25,100 nucleotides of DNA from UBA1715 sp036752345. Its GTDB lineage: Bacteria; Bacteroidota; Bacteroidia; Bacteroidales; UBA1715. Positions 16,901 to 24,889 of the stretch are shown here, in pieces (within the stretch, counting starts at the first letter, position 1; the number at the start of each line of letters is the position of its first letter). The stretch is from NCBI GenBank assembly GCA_036752345.1, contig DAIOSV010000037.1, positions 1 to 25,100 of the forward strand, in the 5' to 3' direction. A program made the translations under genes and the position numbers. The notes beneath the pieces are model-generated. The model did no database searches and was not told the origin of the DNA. It saw nothing but the letters and a program-made list of their open reading frames with translations.

Positions 16901-17139
16901 ATCGTAAAACAAGACCATTGTTTAACCAAGGTGTTAACAGCACAATCAGCCGTACTATCAATACCTCTTTAACAACCGTTCTAACATTATTGATAATGTT
17001 CTTTATTGGAGTAGATTCTATTAAAGGATTCGTATTCTCAATGGCTGTTGGTATCATTGTAGGTACATATTCTTCATTATTTGTTGCAACTCCAATTTCA
17101 TACATTTTGATGAAGAAAAAAGGTGATGTAATTGAATAA
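13946..17139 (+). CDS. secDF: SecDF fused protein-export membrane protein, interrupted by an N gap
   Basis: Proton-driven accessory of the SecYEG translocon, with SecD and SecF fused as is usual in Bacteroidota. The SecD half has the N-terminal membrane anchor, LNLGLDLKGGMNVTLQ, the P1 periplasmic domain (FNVIRTRIDRFGVTQPNIQ), then membrane segments with GIAGIVLTLGMAVDANVIIY. The SecF half shows DVSVDFAGGRSF and, after the gap, IGYSINDTVVVFDRIREY. A Lys/Ala/Ser-rich insertion occupies about residues 270-321. The 100-N run at 16272-16371 is flanked by identical 55-bp sequences. Deleting the Ns and one copy gives a single frame of 1012 residues, a normal SecDF length, so I regard the gene as intact. 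A terminator follows. Confidence 0.95.
16217..16271 (+). repeat. 55-bp sequence duplicated across the N gap (left copy)
   Basis: Positions 16217-16271 are identical to 16372-16426 immediately after the Ns. The repeat touches the gap on both sides, as expected of overlapping contig ends rather than a biological duplication. Confidence 0.95.
16272..16371. other. Assembly gap of 100 N in secDF, probably spurious
   Basis: Exactly 100 Ns, the usual placeholder for an unknown gap. The 55-bp overlap of the flanks implies the true gap size is negative: the two contigs can simply be merged, which keeps the secDF frame. Confidence 0.95.
16372..16426 (+). repeat. 55-bp sequence duplicated across the N gap (right copy)
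   Basis: Exact copy of 16217-16271. It encodes the same SecF segment (SKSLAAEFNAAPEVKTY) a second time. Confidence 0.95.
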
Positions 17140-17163
17140 TTGAAATTCATAAAAAATTGCAAA

Positions 17164-17196
17164 AGAGGGTATCAAATATTTGATACTCTCTTTTTA
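17164..17196 (+). terminator. Rho-independent terminator after secDF
   Basis: AGAGGGTATCAA pairs with TTGATACTCTCT (12 bp, one G-U) around an ATAT loop, followed by a T-rich stretch. It lies 25 bp after the secDF stop and only 8 bp before the ispD ATG, so ispD may depend on read-through or on a promoter I cannot see. Confidence 0.82.
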
Positions 17197-17203
17197 TATA
17201 GAG

Positions 17204-17875
17204 ATGAAACCAAAGTATGCAATAATAGTAGCCGGAGGCAAAGGTTTACGTATGGGAAATGAAATTCCCAAGCAATTTTTGTTGCTCAATAATAAACCAA
17301 TATTAATGCATGCCATAGCACAATTCCACGCTTTTGATCCGGCTATTTCGTGCATTGTAGTATTGCCAGAATCGCAAATAGCATATTGGGAAACGCTTTG
17401 CAAAACATATCAATTTGCCGTGCCTCATACGGTTGTGAGTGGAGGCAAGGAACGATTTAATTCTGTGGCAAATGGACTTAATGCAATAAATGGTTCAGGA
17501 CTAGTTGCAGTTCACGATGGTGTACGTCCAATTATTACAAGAGAAATGTTGGAGCAAGGATTTGAAACCGCTGAGATTTTCGATTCTGCGGTGCCTTACG
17601 TCGATTCCATAGATTCTCTTAGGGAAATAACCGGTGAAGAGTCTAAAACGCTTGATAGAACGAAAATAAAACGAATACAAACTCCTCAAATATTTGACGT
17701 AGTAAAGTTAAAAAAAGCAATGGACACGCCGTATAAACCCGAATTTACCGATGAGGCTACTGTTTGGGAATGTGCGGGCCATAAAGTGCATTTTTATAGT
17801 GGAGATACCAACAATATAAAAATCACAACACCACTTGACCTCAAAATTGCAGAGGTTATAATGAAAAAATGCTGA
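17204..17875 (+). CDS. ispD: 2-C-methyl-D-erythritol 4-phosphate cytidylyltransferase
   Basis: Third step of the MEP isoprenoid pathway: transfers CMP from CTP to 2-C-methyl-D-erythritol 4-phosphate. The CTP-binding N-terminus AIIVAGGKGLRMGNEIPKQF is characteristic, as are VAVHDGVRPIITREM, the catalytic-loop region with RIQTPQIFD, TDEATVWE and GDTNNIKITTPLDL. The ATG at 17204 gives 223 residues, the usual length, and starts right before the conserved KYAIIVAGG. An upstream in-frame TTG at 17180 lies inside the secDF terminator stem and is rejected. It converges on infB, and its stop codon is part of the infB terminator hairpin. Confidence 0.95.
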   Translation: MKPKYAIIVAGGKGLRMGNEIPKQFLLLNNKPILMHAIAQFHAFDPAISCIVVLPESQIAYWETLCKTYQFAVPHTVVSGGKERFNSVANGLNAINGSGLVAVHDGVRPIITREMLEQGFETAEIFDSAVPYVDSIDSLREITGEESKTLDRTKIKRIQTPQIFDVVKLKKAMDTPYKPEFTDEATVWECAGHKVHFYSGDTNNIKITTPLDLKIAEVIMKKC

Positions 17876-17895
17876 CTACTACAGTAATCAGCATT
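17864..17895 (-). terminator. Rho-independent terminator of rimP-nusA-infB, overlapping the 3' end of ispD
   Basis: Minus strand: AATGCTGA and TCAGCATT form a perfect 8-bp stem around a 12-base loop that can pair further (ACT/AGT), followed by a T6 tract. The stem includes the ispD stop codon on the other strand. On the plus strand the T run is poor. Confidence 0.72.
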
Positions 17896-17926
17896 CTCCA
17901 CTATGAAAACAAAAATTAAATAATTC

Positions 17927-17956
17927 TTCTTCGTTGTACCTTCGAACAACCAAGAA
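17927..17956. repeat. Imperfect hairpin directly after infB
   Basis: TTCTT-c-GTTGT and ACAAC-c-AAGAA pair with one internal C/C mismatch around an 8-base loop. It lies just past the infB stop. On the minus strand the following sequence is AT-rich but has no continuous T tract, so it may be an auxiliary or stabilising 3' hairpin. Confidence 0.45.
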
Positions 17957-17966
17957 ACTTAAATTA

Positions 17967-20900
17967 TTACAATGTTCTTGAAACCTCTTTCTCTTCGTAG
18001 GCTTCAATGATATCGCCTTCGTTAAGGTCGTTGTAGTTGTTGATACTCAAACCACATTCGTAGCCTTTGGTCATCTCTTTTACATCGTCTTTTACCTTAC
18101 GCAATGAAGAAAGTTCTCCTGAGTGAATAACAATACCATTGCGGATAAGGCGGATTTTTGCTGAACGAGTAATTTTTCCATCGGTAACGTAGCAACCTGC
18201 AACAGTCCCCACTTTTGAGATTTTGAATACCTGACGAACTTCGCAACTTCCGATAACTTCTTCCTTAATTTCAGGAGAAAGCATACCAGTCATGGCGTCT
18301 TTTACTTCGTTGATAGCATCGTAAATGATCGAATACAAACGAATATCGATACCTAATTTTTCTGCCATTCTACGAGCATCGGCTGATGGTCGTACTTGGA
18401 ATCCAATGATGATAGCCTTTGAAGCAGAAGCCAACAAAACGTCACTTTCTGAAATTTGACCTACAGCTTTGTGTTTAATGACAATCTGTATTTCTTCAGT
18501 AGAAAGTTTCAATAATGAATCTGACAATGCTTCAACAGATCCACCAACGTCACCTTTCAAAATCAAATTCAACTCTTGTACGTTTCCTATCTTAATCTTA
18601 CGAGCAATGTCTTCAAGTGTCTCCGGTTTCATTGCACGCAATTCTTGTTCGCGTTGCAAACGTTCACGCTTGCTCGCAATTTCACGTGCTTCGCGTTCCG
18701 ATGACATTACATGAATTTTATCGCCAGCTTGAGGAGCTCCATCAAGACCCAAAATCATAACTGGAGTTGATGGTCCGGCTTCGTCAATGCGTTGTTCGCG
18801 TTCGTTAAACATTGCCTTAATTTTACCGGCATGCATTCCTGCTAATATCACATCACCAACACGAAGTGTTCCCGAACTAATTAAGATATTGGTAGTGTAT
18901 CCACGACCTTTATCAAGACGAGATTCAATTACTGTGCCTTGTGCCGGTTTGTTTGGATTCGCTTTTAAGTCAAGCATATCTGCTTCCAAAAGCACTTTAT
19001 CCATCAATTCATCAACATTGGTACCGAACTTGGCTGCAATTTCTTGTGATTGGTATTTTCCACCCCATTTTTCAACCAAGAAATTCATGTTTGCCAATTG
19101 TTCATATACCTTATCCGGATTTGCTCCCGGTTTATCAATTTTATTAATTGCAAAAACAATAGGAACGCCAGCGGCAGAAGCGTGGTTTATAGCTTCTATA
19201 GTTTGTGGCATTACATTGTCATCGGCTGCAACTACAATAATAGCAATATCGGTTACTTGTGCACCACGAGCACGCATGGCAGTAAAGGCCTCGTGTCCAG
19301 GAGTGTCAAGGAATGTTATTTTCCGACCGTTTGGTAGTGTTACACCATATGCACCAATGTGTTGTGTAATTCCTCCGGCTTCTCCGGCAATCATATTTGA
19401 TTTACGGATATAGTCGAGCAATGAGGTTTTACCATGGTCAACGTGACCCATAACGGTTACGATTGGTGAGCGTGGTAGTAAATCCTCTTCTTTGTCTGTA
19501 TCTATATCAATAGCTTCTTGAATGTCGGCACTTACGAATTGTACTTCGTATCCAAAGTTTTCAGCAATCATTTGAATTGTATCTGCTTCCAAACGTTGGT
19601 TCAGCGCAATCATAAGACCAATATCAAAACAAGCCTTAATGATTTCGGTAGCCGGCACATTCATCATAGCTGAAAGGTCATTGGCAGAAACCACATCGGT
19701 TACTTTCAATATTTTTTCTTCTTCATGCAGTTTTTCCTCTTTGGCCTCCATTTCTTGACGTACGCGTTCGCGTTTGTCACGATTGTGCTTTGATTTAGAA
19801 GTTTTTCCTACTGGACCTAACATTGATTTGGTCTCGCGTACTTTTTTGTCTACATCTTCTTCACTGATTTCATCGTGGGTGAAAATTTGTTTTCCATGAC
19901 GGTCTTTTCCTTTCGCGTCTTTTACAAATTTTCCTTTCCCACTTTTGGGATCAAAGGAGTCATTAATGTTAACACGTTCTCCAGCAACGAAATGGCGACG
20001 GCGATTACCTTTTTTGTCTCCGCCGTAGCTGTCATTTGTTTTTGTTTCGGCAATTTTCCCTACAACATTTGTTTTGGCCAGTTTAGGAACTTCAGTTTTA
20101 ATAAAGTTGTCTTTCTTCTTTTTGTCGTTGTTGTACGGCTCTCTATTAGAAGGGGTATTGTTATTATTATTGCTGTTGTTGTTATTATTATTTCTTTCAG
20201 GTCTTACCGGTTTCCCTTTTGTTTGTTGTTGTATTTTTTCTCTACGTTCTTTTGCACGTTGTTCTTTTGTTTTAGGGTCAGGACGTGTCTTTTGATTGAT
20301 TGATGCCAAGTCAATATGACCGATAACGTTAGGTCCGGAAATTTTTGGTGTTTTTAAAGACATCATTTCTTCTTCAACAACCGGCGATTCGCCCTCTGTA
20401 GTATCAATGAATTCTTCTACAGGTGCTTCAAGTTCTGCTTCAGGAGTTTCTTCNNNNNNNNNNNNNNNNNNNNNNNNNNNNNNNNNNNNNNNNNNNNNNN
20501 NNNNNNNNNNNNNNNNNNNNNNNNNNNNNNNNNNNNNNNNNNNNNNNNNNNNNTTCAGGAGTTTCTTCCTTCACTTCTATCTCTTGAATTTCTTCAACCT
20601 CTTCAACCTTTTGGATTTTTTCTACTTTTTTAGGTTTTTCAATTGTTTCAACTTTCTCAACAATAGGATTTTTCTCAACAGTAGGTTCAAAAACAGAAGC
20701 CTTTTTATCAGTTGCTGGTTTTTCGTTGGCAAGCTTAACTTCTCCTACAACCTTAGGACCTTCAAGTTCTACCTTTGATGGTTCAAATATTTCTTCTTGT
20801 TTTTGTTCTACAGTCTCTTCCACAGGCAAAGAAACAGTTTCTTTTACTTTACGTGTTTCGGACAAATCAACTTCTTTTGTTTTCTGTTTCTCATCAGCAT

Positions 20901-21054
20901 CAGGCTGAAATTCTTTTTTCAGCAAATCATACATTTCGTCCGTGATTTTTGCATTCATATCACGTTCGACTTTGAAATTGTTCTTCTCAAGAAAATCGAC
21001 GATAGTGTCCAATCCCAAATTAAATTCTTTTGTTACTCTACTTAATCTTGCCAT
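17967..21054 (-). CDS. infB: Translation initiation factor IF-2, interrupted by an N gap
   Basis: GTPase that places initiator tRNA on the ribosome. The N-terminal IF2_N domain starts MARLSRVTKEFNLGLDTIVD. A long Glu/Lys/Val-rich linker follows, then an Asn-rich stretch encoded at about 20157-20195. The G domain (from about residue 490) has G1 GHVDHGKT, G2 GGITQHIG, G3 DTPGHEAF and G4 NKID. Domains II-IV follow to the C-terminus. The N run at 20454-20553 is flanked by an identical 15 bp encoding EETPE. Removing the Ns and one copy yields one frame of 990 residues, a normal size for Bacteroidota. A start at 20366 would lack the IF2_N domain and is not the true start. It is the last gene of rimP-nusA-infB, 38 bp after nusA. 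Confidence 0.95.
20454..20553. other. Assembly gap of 100 N in infB
   Basis: Exactly 100 Ns flanked by the same 15 bp (20439-20453 and 20554-20568). The flanks lie in the low-complexity Glu-rich linker. Merging them keeps the infB frame, but a real missing stretch of repeats cannot be excluded with so short an overlap. Confidence 0.9.
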
Positions 21055-21092
21055 ACGTTTTATTTAGTTTTTTGTCCAACTGAGAATGTTTA

Positions 21093-22355
21093 TTAATCTT
21101 CGAACTCTTTGTGTAGAATTCGTAAAACATCGTCAATTGTTTCTTCCTCTAAGTCGGTTCGTCTCAACAATTCTTCTTTGCTCAAACGCAACACGCTCTT
21201 AGCTGTGTCACAACCTACTTTTTGGAATGTTTGAATTACCCATTCATCTATTTCATCGTTAAATTCTTCTAGATCAACGTCTTCTTCCATTTCAGCATTG
21301 TCACGATATACTTCTATATCGTAGCCGGTCAATTGAATAGCCAATTTGATGTTTGAACCTCCTTTACCAATAGCTAATGATACTTGGTCTGGTTGCATAA
21401 ATACTTCGGCACGTTTCTTTGCTTCATCAATGTTGATTGATGTGATTTTTGCAGGACTCAACGCACGTTGTATGTATAACTGTGGATTTTCGGTATAATT
21501 GATTACATCAATATTTTCGTTTTTCAACTCGCGTACTATGCCGTGAATACGAGAACCTTTCATACCAACGCAAGCTCCCACTGGATCAACGCGTTCGTCG
21601 TATGACTGAACAGCAACTTTTGCTTTTTCTCCCGGTATACGTACAATTTTCTTAATCGTAATAAGTCCGTCAAGAATTTCAGGAACTTCAAATTCGAATA
21701 AGCGTTCCAAGAAATAGGGTGATGTTCTTGAAATGATAACAAGCGGACTGCCGTTTTTCATCTCTACACGAGCTACAACGCCACGAACCGAGTCACCTTT
21801 GCGGAAGAAATCGGAAGGAATTTGCTCAGATTTTGGCAAATACAATTCGTTTCTTTCATCGTCAAGAATAAGAATTTCTTTTTTCCATATTTGATACACC
21901 TCTCCGCTCACAATTTCACCGACTTGGTCTTTGTATCTCTTATAGATTTCGTTTTTCTCCAAATCCATGATTCTTGAAATCAAATTTTGGCGGATAGAAA
22001 GCACTTCACGGCGACCAAAGTCGTCAATGCTGATTTTGTCAGATACATCTTCACCAATTTCAAAATCTTCGTCAATTTTTCTTGCTTCAGTAAGAGAAAT
22101 TTGACTCAATGCGTCTTCGAAGTCTTCGTCTGCAACAACCTCGCGATTATGCCATATTTCAAAATCGCCTTTATCAACATTAATAATGATGTTAAAACTC
22201 TTTTGGATGGCCTCGTCATCTTCAATGTTGAATTTGCGTTTTAACAAATTACTCAAAACTTCTTCTAGAATTTTTTGCATTGTAGGACGGTTAATATTTT
22301 TGTCCACTTTAAATTCCGAGAACGCCTCTGCTAAATTTTGATGTTCTACTTTCAT
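21093..22355 (-). CDS. nusA: Transcription termination/antitermination factor NusA
   Basis: RNA polymerase-binding factor controlling pausing, termination and antitermination. At 420 residues it has the N-terminal RNAP-binding domain (about 1-140), an S1 domain from about 146 (GEIVSGEVYQIWKKEILIL), KH1 with GMKGSRI (264-270) and KH2 with AIGKGGSNI (328-336). A short C-terminal helical segment rich in acidic residues follows. Its C-terminal region is shorter than in enterobacteria, which carry two acidic repeats, and this is usual outside Gammaproteobacteria. It lies 32 bp after rimP and 38 bp before infB. A terminator hairpin in the operon leader gives NusA a plausible means of autoregulation. 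Confidence 0.97.
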   Translation of the reverse strand: MKVEHQNLAEAFSEFKVDKNINRPTMQKILEEVLSNLLKRKFNIEDDEAIQKSFNIIINVDKGDFEIWHNREVVADEDFEDALSQISLTEARKIDEDFEIGEDVSDKISIDDFGRREVLSIRQNLISRIMDLEKNEIYKRYKDQVGEIVSGEVYQIWKKEILILDDERNELYLPKSEQIPSDFFRKGDSVRGVVARVEMKNGSPLVIISRTSPYFLERLFEFEVPEILDGLITIKKIVRIPGEKAKVAVQSYDERVDPVGACVGMKGSRIHGIVRELKNENIDVINYTENPQLYIQRALSPAKITSINIDEAKKRAEVFMQPDQVSLAIGKGGSNIKLAIQLTGYDIEVYRDNAEMEEDVDLEEFNDEIDEWVIQTFQKVGCDTAKSVLRLSKEELLRRTDLEEETIDDVLRILHKEFED

Positions 22356-22387
22356 CGTTTTACAATTGTTACTTTGACTTAAAGAAT

Positions 22388-22867
22388 TTAGATTATTTTA
22401 TTTTTAAAAACTATTACACATTCGGTTTTCTGAATGTCGGTAAATGGGATTTCTGTTACGAATTCCATTTCTTTCTTTTTATTTTTTGGTGGCACTTTTA
22501 CCACATCTATGTGCTTAACTGTTACAGAATTGTCTGTTACAGCAAGCAATTCACCTTGGTATTTTCGTGCAGCGGTAGTTACGGTAACTTGTTTGCCCAC
22601 ATTTTTCAAATACTGGCGATGTACCTTGAATGGCTCAGAAAGGCTCACCGATGAAACTGTCAACTCATAGTCTTCTTGGTCGCGGTCAAGGTTGCTTTCT
22701 ATGGAATTGTTCAATGCCACGCAGGTGTCAATATCAACAGACGAATCGGAATCAATTTCCACCATAATAACATTTGATGAAGAAATTGACAACGACACCA
22801 AAAACATATCGGTTCCCGCAACGAATTCAGCCACCAATGCTTCTATTTTTGTTTTCTCTATTGCCAT
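22388..22867 (-). CDS. rimP: Ribosome maturation factor RimP
   Basis: Assists 30S subunit maturation. It is 159 residues long. The N-terminal domain contains MVEIDSDSSVDIDTCVALNNSIE, corresponding to the family's DxxxGVxxxDC segment. The motif YELTVSSVSLSEPFKVHRQYLKNVG is the equivalent of the conserved YxLEVSSPGL..PL block in a Bacteroidota version. The C-terminal Sm-like domain follows. It is the first gene of rimP-nusA-infB, and its start codon lies 16 bp after the T tract of a leader terminator hairpin. Confidence 0.92.
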   Translation of the reverse strand: MAIEKTKIEALVAEFVAGTDMFLVSLSISSSNVIMVEIDSDSSVDIDTCVALNNSIESNLDRDQEDYELTVSSVSLSEPFKVHRQYLKNVGKQVTVTTAARKYQGELLAVTDNSVTVKHIDVVKVPPKNKKKEMEFVTEIPFTDIQKTECVIVFKNKII

Positions 22868-22883
22868 TGTTTATTAGTTTGAT

Positions 22884-22916
22884 AAAAAAAAGGGGGGACT
22901 TTTTCGTCCCCCTTTT
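22884..22916 (-). terminator. Terminator-like hairpin in the rimP-nusA-infB leader (possible attenuator)
   Basis: Minus strand: AAAAGGGGGAC pairs with GTCCCCCCTTT (GC-rich 7-bp core plus A-U and G-U extension), with a GAAAAA loop, running into T8. It lies between the inferred rimP promoter and the rimP start codon, so every transcript from that promoter must read through it. The neighbouring gene is divergent, so no upstream operon needs a terminator here. Confidence 0.72.
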
Positions 22917-22931
22917 CAATAATTCACGAGG

Positions 22932-22962
22932 CAAATATAAGTAAATTTCGTTTATTTACAAC
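22932..22962 (-). promoter_or_regulatory. Promoter of rimP-nusA-infB
   Basis: Minus strand: GTTG, exactly 19 bp, TATATTTG. The -7 element is a full match and the -33 element matches three of four bases. The inferred transcript start is near 22925, a few bases before the leader hairpin. Confidence 0.68.
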
Positions 22963-23013
22963 ATTTTGCGAGTTTTTGTTTAATTTGCACAGTTTTTAAG
23001 ACAAAATAGGAGA

Positions 23014-24378
23014 ATGAAATTACTTACTACGCTTGTTTCTTTATTGCTAGCACTTAATATGTTTGCTGCCGAATACTCTATTTCTCTTGCGGTGAATGGC
23101 TTTGGCGGACAAAAAACGTTGGTTACCAAAGTTGAAGGTGATTTATCTATTATTATAGACACTCTTACTGCCGACCGATACGGATTGTTCAAAACCACCT
23201 TTACCGATGAAGATGAAACGGGTTTTTATAAATTTATTTTCCCTCAATTGAACAATGCCGAAGTTCCTTTTATTTTCAATAAAGAAAATATTGCAATTAC
23301 TACCGAAGCGGTCAATCCCAATGCGTACATACAAGTAATGATGTCAAAAGAGAATGATTTGTACTATCAATTTGTTGCCAAAGATGCCATATTCAACAAT
23401 CAAGTTGAGTTGCTTGAAATGGTTTATAACAATTATATTGGCGATGAATTCAAGGCGCAAGCCGAAGCGGAGTATAGTCGTTTGCTCGTGCAGCATGCGA
23501 ACGATATGGACACCTTTCGTAAGCAAGGCAAAAATACCTATGCATGGAAGGTGATACGTTCGCTCGAAACTCCCGCATCGCCCATGTTGCTCTCAAAATC
23601 CGATAAAAATGCGTTCCTAAAATCGCACTATTTTGATAATGTTGATTTTTCCGACACTACACTTATCAATTCGGACGTATTTACCTCTACCGCAATTCAT
23701 TATTTGTCGGTGTATTCGCAACAAATTCAGCAATCCAACAAAAACGCCATCTTCATGTCGGCGGTTGATACCATTTTAGAAAAAGCCTCGGTGAATCCTA
23801 GAACCTATGATTTTGTTGTAGATTATTTGATAGGAGGATTTGAATCAATGGGAGCATCGGAAATTGTGACTTATATTTCTGAAAAATATCTAACCCAACA
23901 TTCATGTAATAGCGGAGAAGCTACTACACTTCAGCGCAAAGCATTGAGTAATACGCAATTGGCGGTGGGTAAACAAGCACCATTAGATTTATTGACGGCA
24001 ATGAATTACAAAAAAGACATAAATTTTGCTGAAGAAAATGTTGTGTTGATATTCTGGGCTACGTGGTGTAGCCACTGCGCAGAAACAGTCCCCAAAATTG
24101 TTGATCATTACGCAACCATTGCAAAACCAAAATATAAGTTGGTAACCATTTCGCTCGATAGCACGTCAAACGATTGGGACAAATTTTTGGCAGTGCATCC
24201 AAATTTTGCCAAAGCAAAAAATTTGATTGACACCAATGGTTGGGACGGTGAACTTGCAGAGTCATACTACATTTATGCCACACCTACCATTTATATGTTG
24301 GACAGAGGAAAGATTGTAAGCAAACCCATAGAATACGAAGATTTTCTTGAAATGCTCAAACGATTGGGATGGGAATAA
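23014..24378 (+). CDS. Exported TlpA-like thioredoxin-fold protein
   Basis: A 454-residue secreted or periplasmic protein. Residues 1-19 form a signal peptide (LLTTLVSLLLALNMFAAE). The N-terminal region (about 20-110) is beta-rich and resembles the DUF4369-like domain common in Bacteroidota thiol-disulfide proteins. The middle (about 110-320) is helical and unassigned. The C-terminal domain (about 325-454) is TlpA/AhpC-type thioredoxin with the redox motif WCSHC (C352, C355) after VVLIFWAT and a cis-proline region YATPTIYML. The likely role is disulfide reduction in the envelope, but the substrate is unknown. The downstream VanZ-family gene overlaps its 3' end by 10 bp. Confidence 0.87.
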   Translation: MKLLTTLVSLLLALNMFAAEYSISLAVNGFGGQKTLVTKVEGDLSIIIDTLTADRYGLFKTTFTDEDETGFYKFIFPQLNNAEVPFIFNKENIAITTEAVNPNAYIQVMMSKENDLYYQFVAKDAIFNNQVELLEMVYNNYIGDEFKAQAEAEYSRLLVQHANDMDTFRKQGKNTYAWKVIRSLETPASPMLLSKSDKNAFLKSHYFDNVDFSDTTLINSDVFTSTAIHYLSVYSQQIQQSNKNAIFMSAVDTILEKASVNPRTYDFVVDYLIGGFESMGASEIVTYISEKYLTQHSCNSGEATTLQRKALSNTQLAVGKQAPLDLLTAMNYKKDINFAEENVVLIFWATWCSHCAETVPKIVDHYATIAKPKYKLVTISLDSTSNDWDKFLAVHPNFAKAKNLIDTNGWDGELAESYYIYATPTIYMLDRGKIVSKPIEYEDFLEMLKRLGWE

Positions 24379-24734
24379 GGCTGAAACAATATTTACTCAC
24401 CATTATATGGTTTTGCGGCGTATTATTTGCGAGTTTTATGCCTTCGCAAAACATTCCTACGGGATTCACATTCTTCCCCAACGAGGACAAGGTTATTCAC
24501 GCCTGTATGTATTTGGGGTTGGCGTTTTTGTTCCTTTTCAATAGCCGAAAAACCATGGCTGTATCGTTTCCCAAAATACTATTGGTAGTAGTGGTTGTAA
24601 GCCTTATAGGTGGCGCTATAGAGCTCTTGCAACCAATTGCGGAACGCACTTGTGATAGTATAGATTTTTTAGCAAACTGCACCGGCGCAGTTATAGGCGG
24701 ATTGGGCTTCGCAATATACAACCTTTTTCGGTAA
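24369..24734 (+). CDS. VanZ family membrane protein
   Basis: A 121-residue membrane protein with about four helices (residues 7-24, 43-59, 68-88 and 99-118). The pattern NEDKVIHACMYLGLAFLFLF, then GGAIELLQP, then the acidic/Asn motif DSIDFLANCTGAVIGG is the VanZ-like signature (DK..H...Y, E..Q, D..D..AN..G). VanZ was named for low-level teicoplanin resistance, but most homologues have no established function and this one should not be taken as a resistance gene. The ATG lies inside the end of the TlpA-like gene (10-bp overlap), so the two are probably translationally coupled. Confidence 0.82.
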   Translation: MGIRLKQYLLTIIWFCGVLFASFMPSQNIPTGFTFFPNEDKVIHACMYLGLAFLFLFNSRKTMAVSFPKILLVVVVVSLIGGAIELLQPIAERTCDSIDFLANCTGAVIGGLGFAIYNLFR

Positions 24735-24814
24735 AATCCAACCTGTCAATATATTCGTGCTAAGTTATCATCTCCAAAAAACGCATATATTTTTTAACGA
24801 TTTTCAAAATTTTT

Positions 24815-24822
24815 TATCTTTG
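24815..24822 (+). promoter_or_regulatory. Candidate -7 element upstream of the structured RNA
   Basis: TATCTTTG is a full match to TAnnTTTG, with TTTT at the -33 position 19 bp upstream. A second, weaker variant (TCTTTTTG, 24848-24855) lies 33 bp downstream in a partly repeated AT-rich sequence. Either could start the RNA. The rest of the 160 bp between the VanZ gene and the RNA shows no gene. Confidence 0.4.
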
Positions 24823-24889
24823 TAAAAACGAATTTGTAAAATTTTAATCTTTTTGCCTATGAAGCAGTAGAAATAGTAAGCACAATATA

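Noticed and set aside
17180..17203. TTG start of ispD nine codons upstream
   Set aside because: It is inside the secDF terminator stem, adds residues not found in the family, and the ATG at 17204 gives a normal length.
18787..19413. 208-codon open frame on the plus strand, antisense to infB
   Set aside because: It overlaps the highly conserved GTPase domain of IF-2 and shows no motif of its own; its Ser/Ala/Ile-rich composition is what the complement of that region gives.
20157..20195. TTA/TTG-type trinucleotide run considered as a phase-variable microsatellite
   Set aside because: It encodes an in-frame Asn stretch in the IF-2 linker; length changes by whole triplets would not switch the gene off.
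17967..20366. IF-2 read as a shorter 799-residue protein starting at 20366
   Set aside because: The frame is open upstream to the N gap, and the IF2_N domain is present on the other side; the apparent start is only the first ATG after the gap.
24369..24734. VanZ-family gene as a glycopeptide resistance determinant
   Set aside because: VanZ-like proteins are widespread and mostly uncharacterised; there are no vanR/S/H/A/X genes nearby.
24859..24870. Tiny open frame (MKQ) before the structured RNA
   Set aside because: Three codons, no ribosome-binding site, and no conserved context visible.
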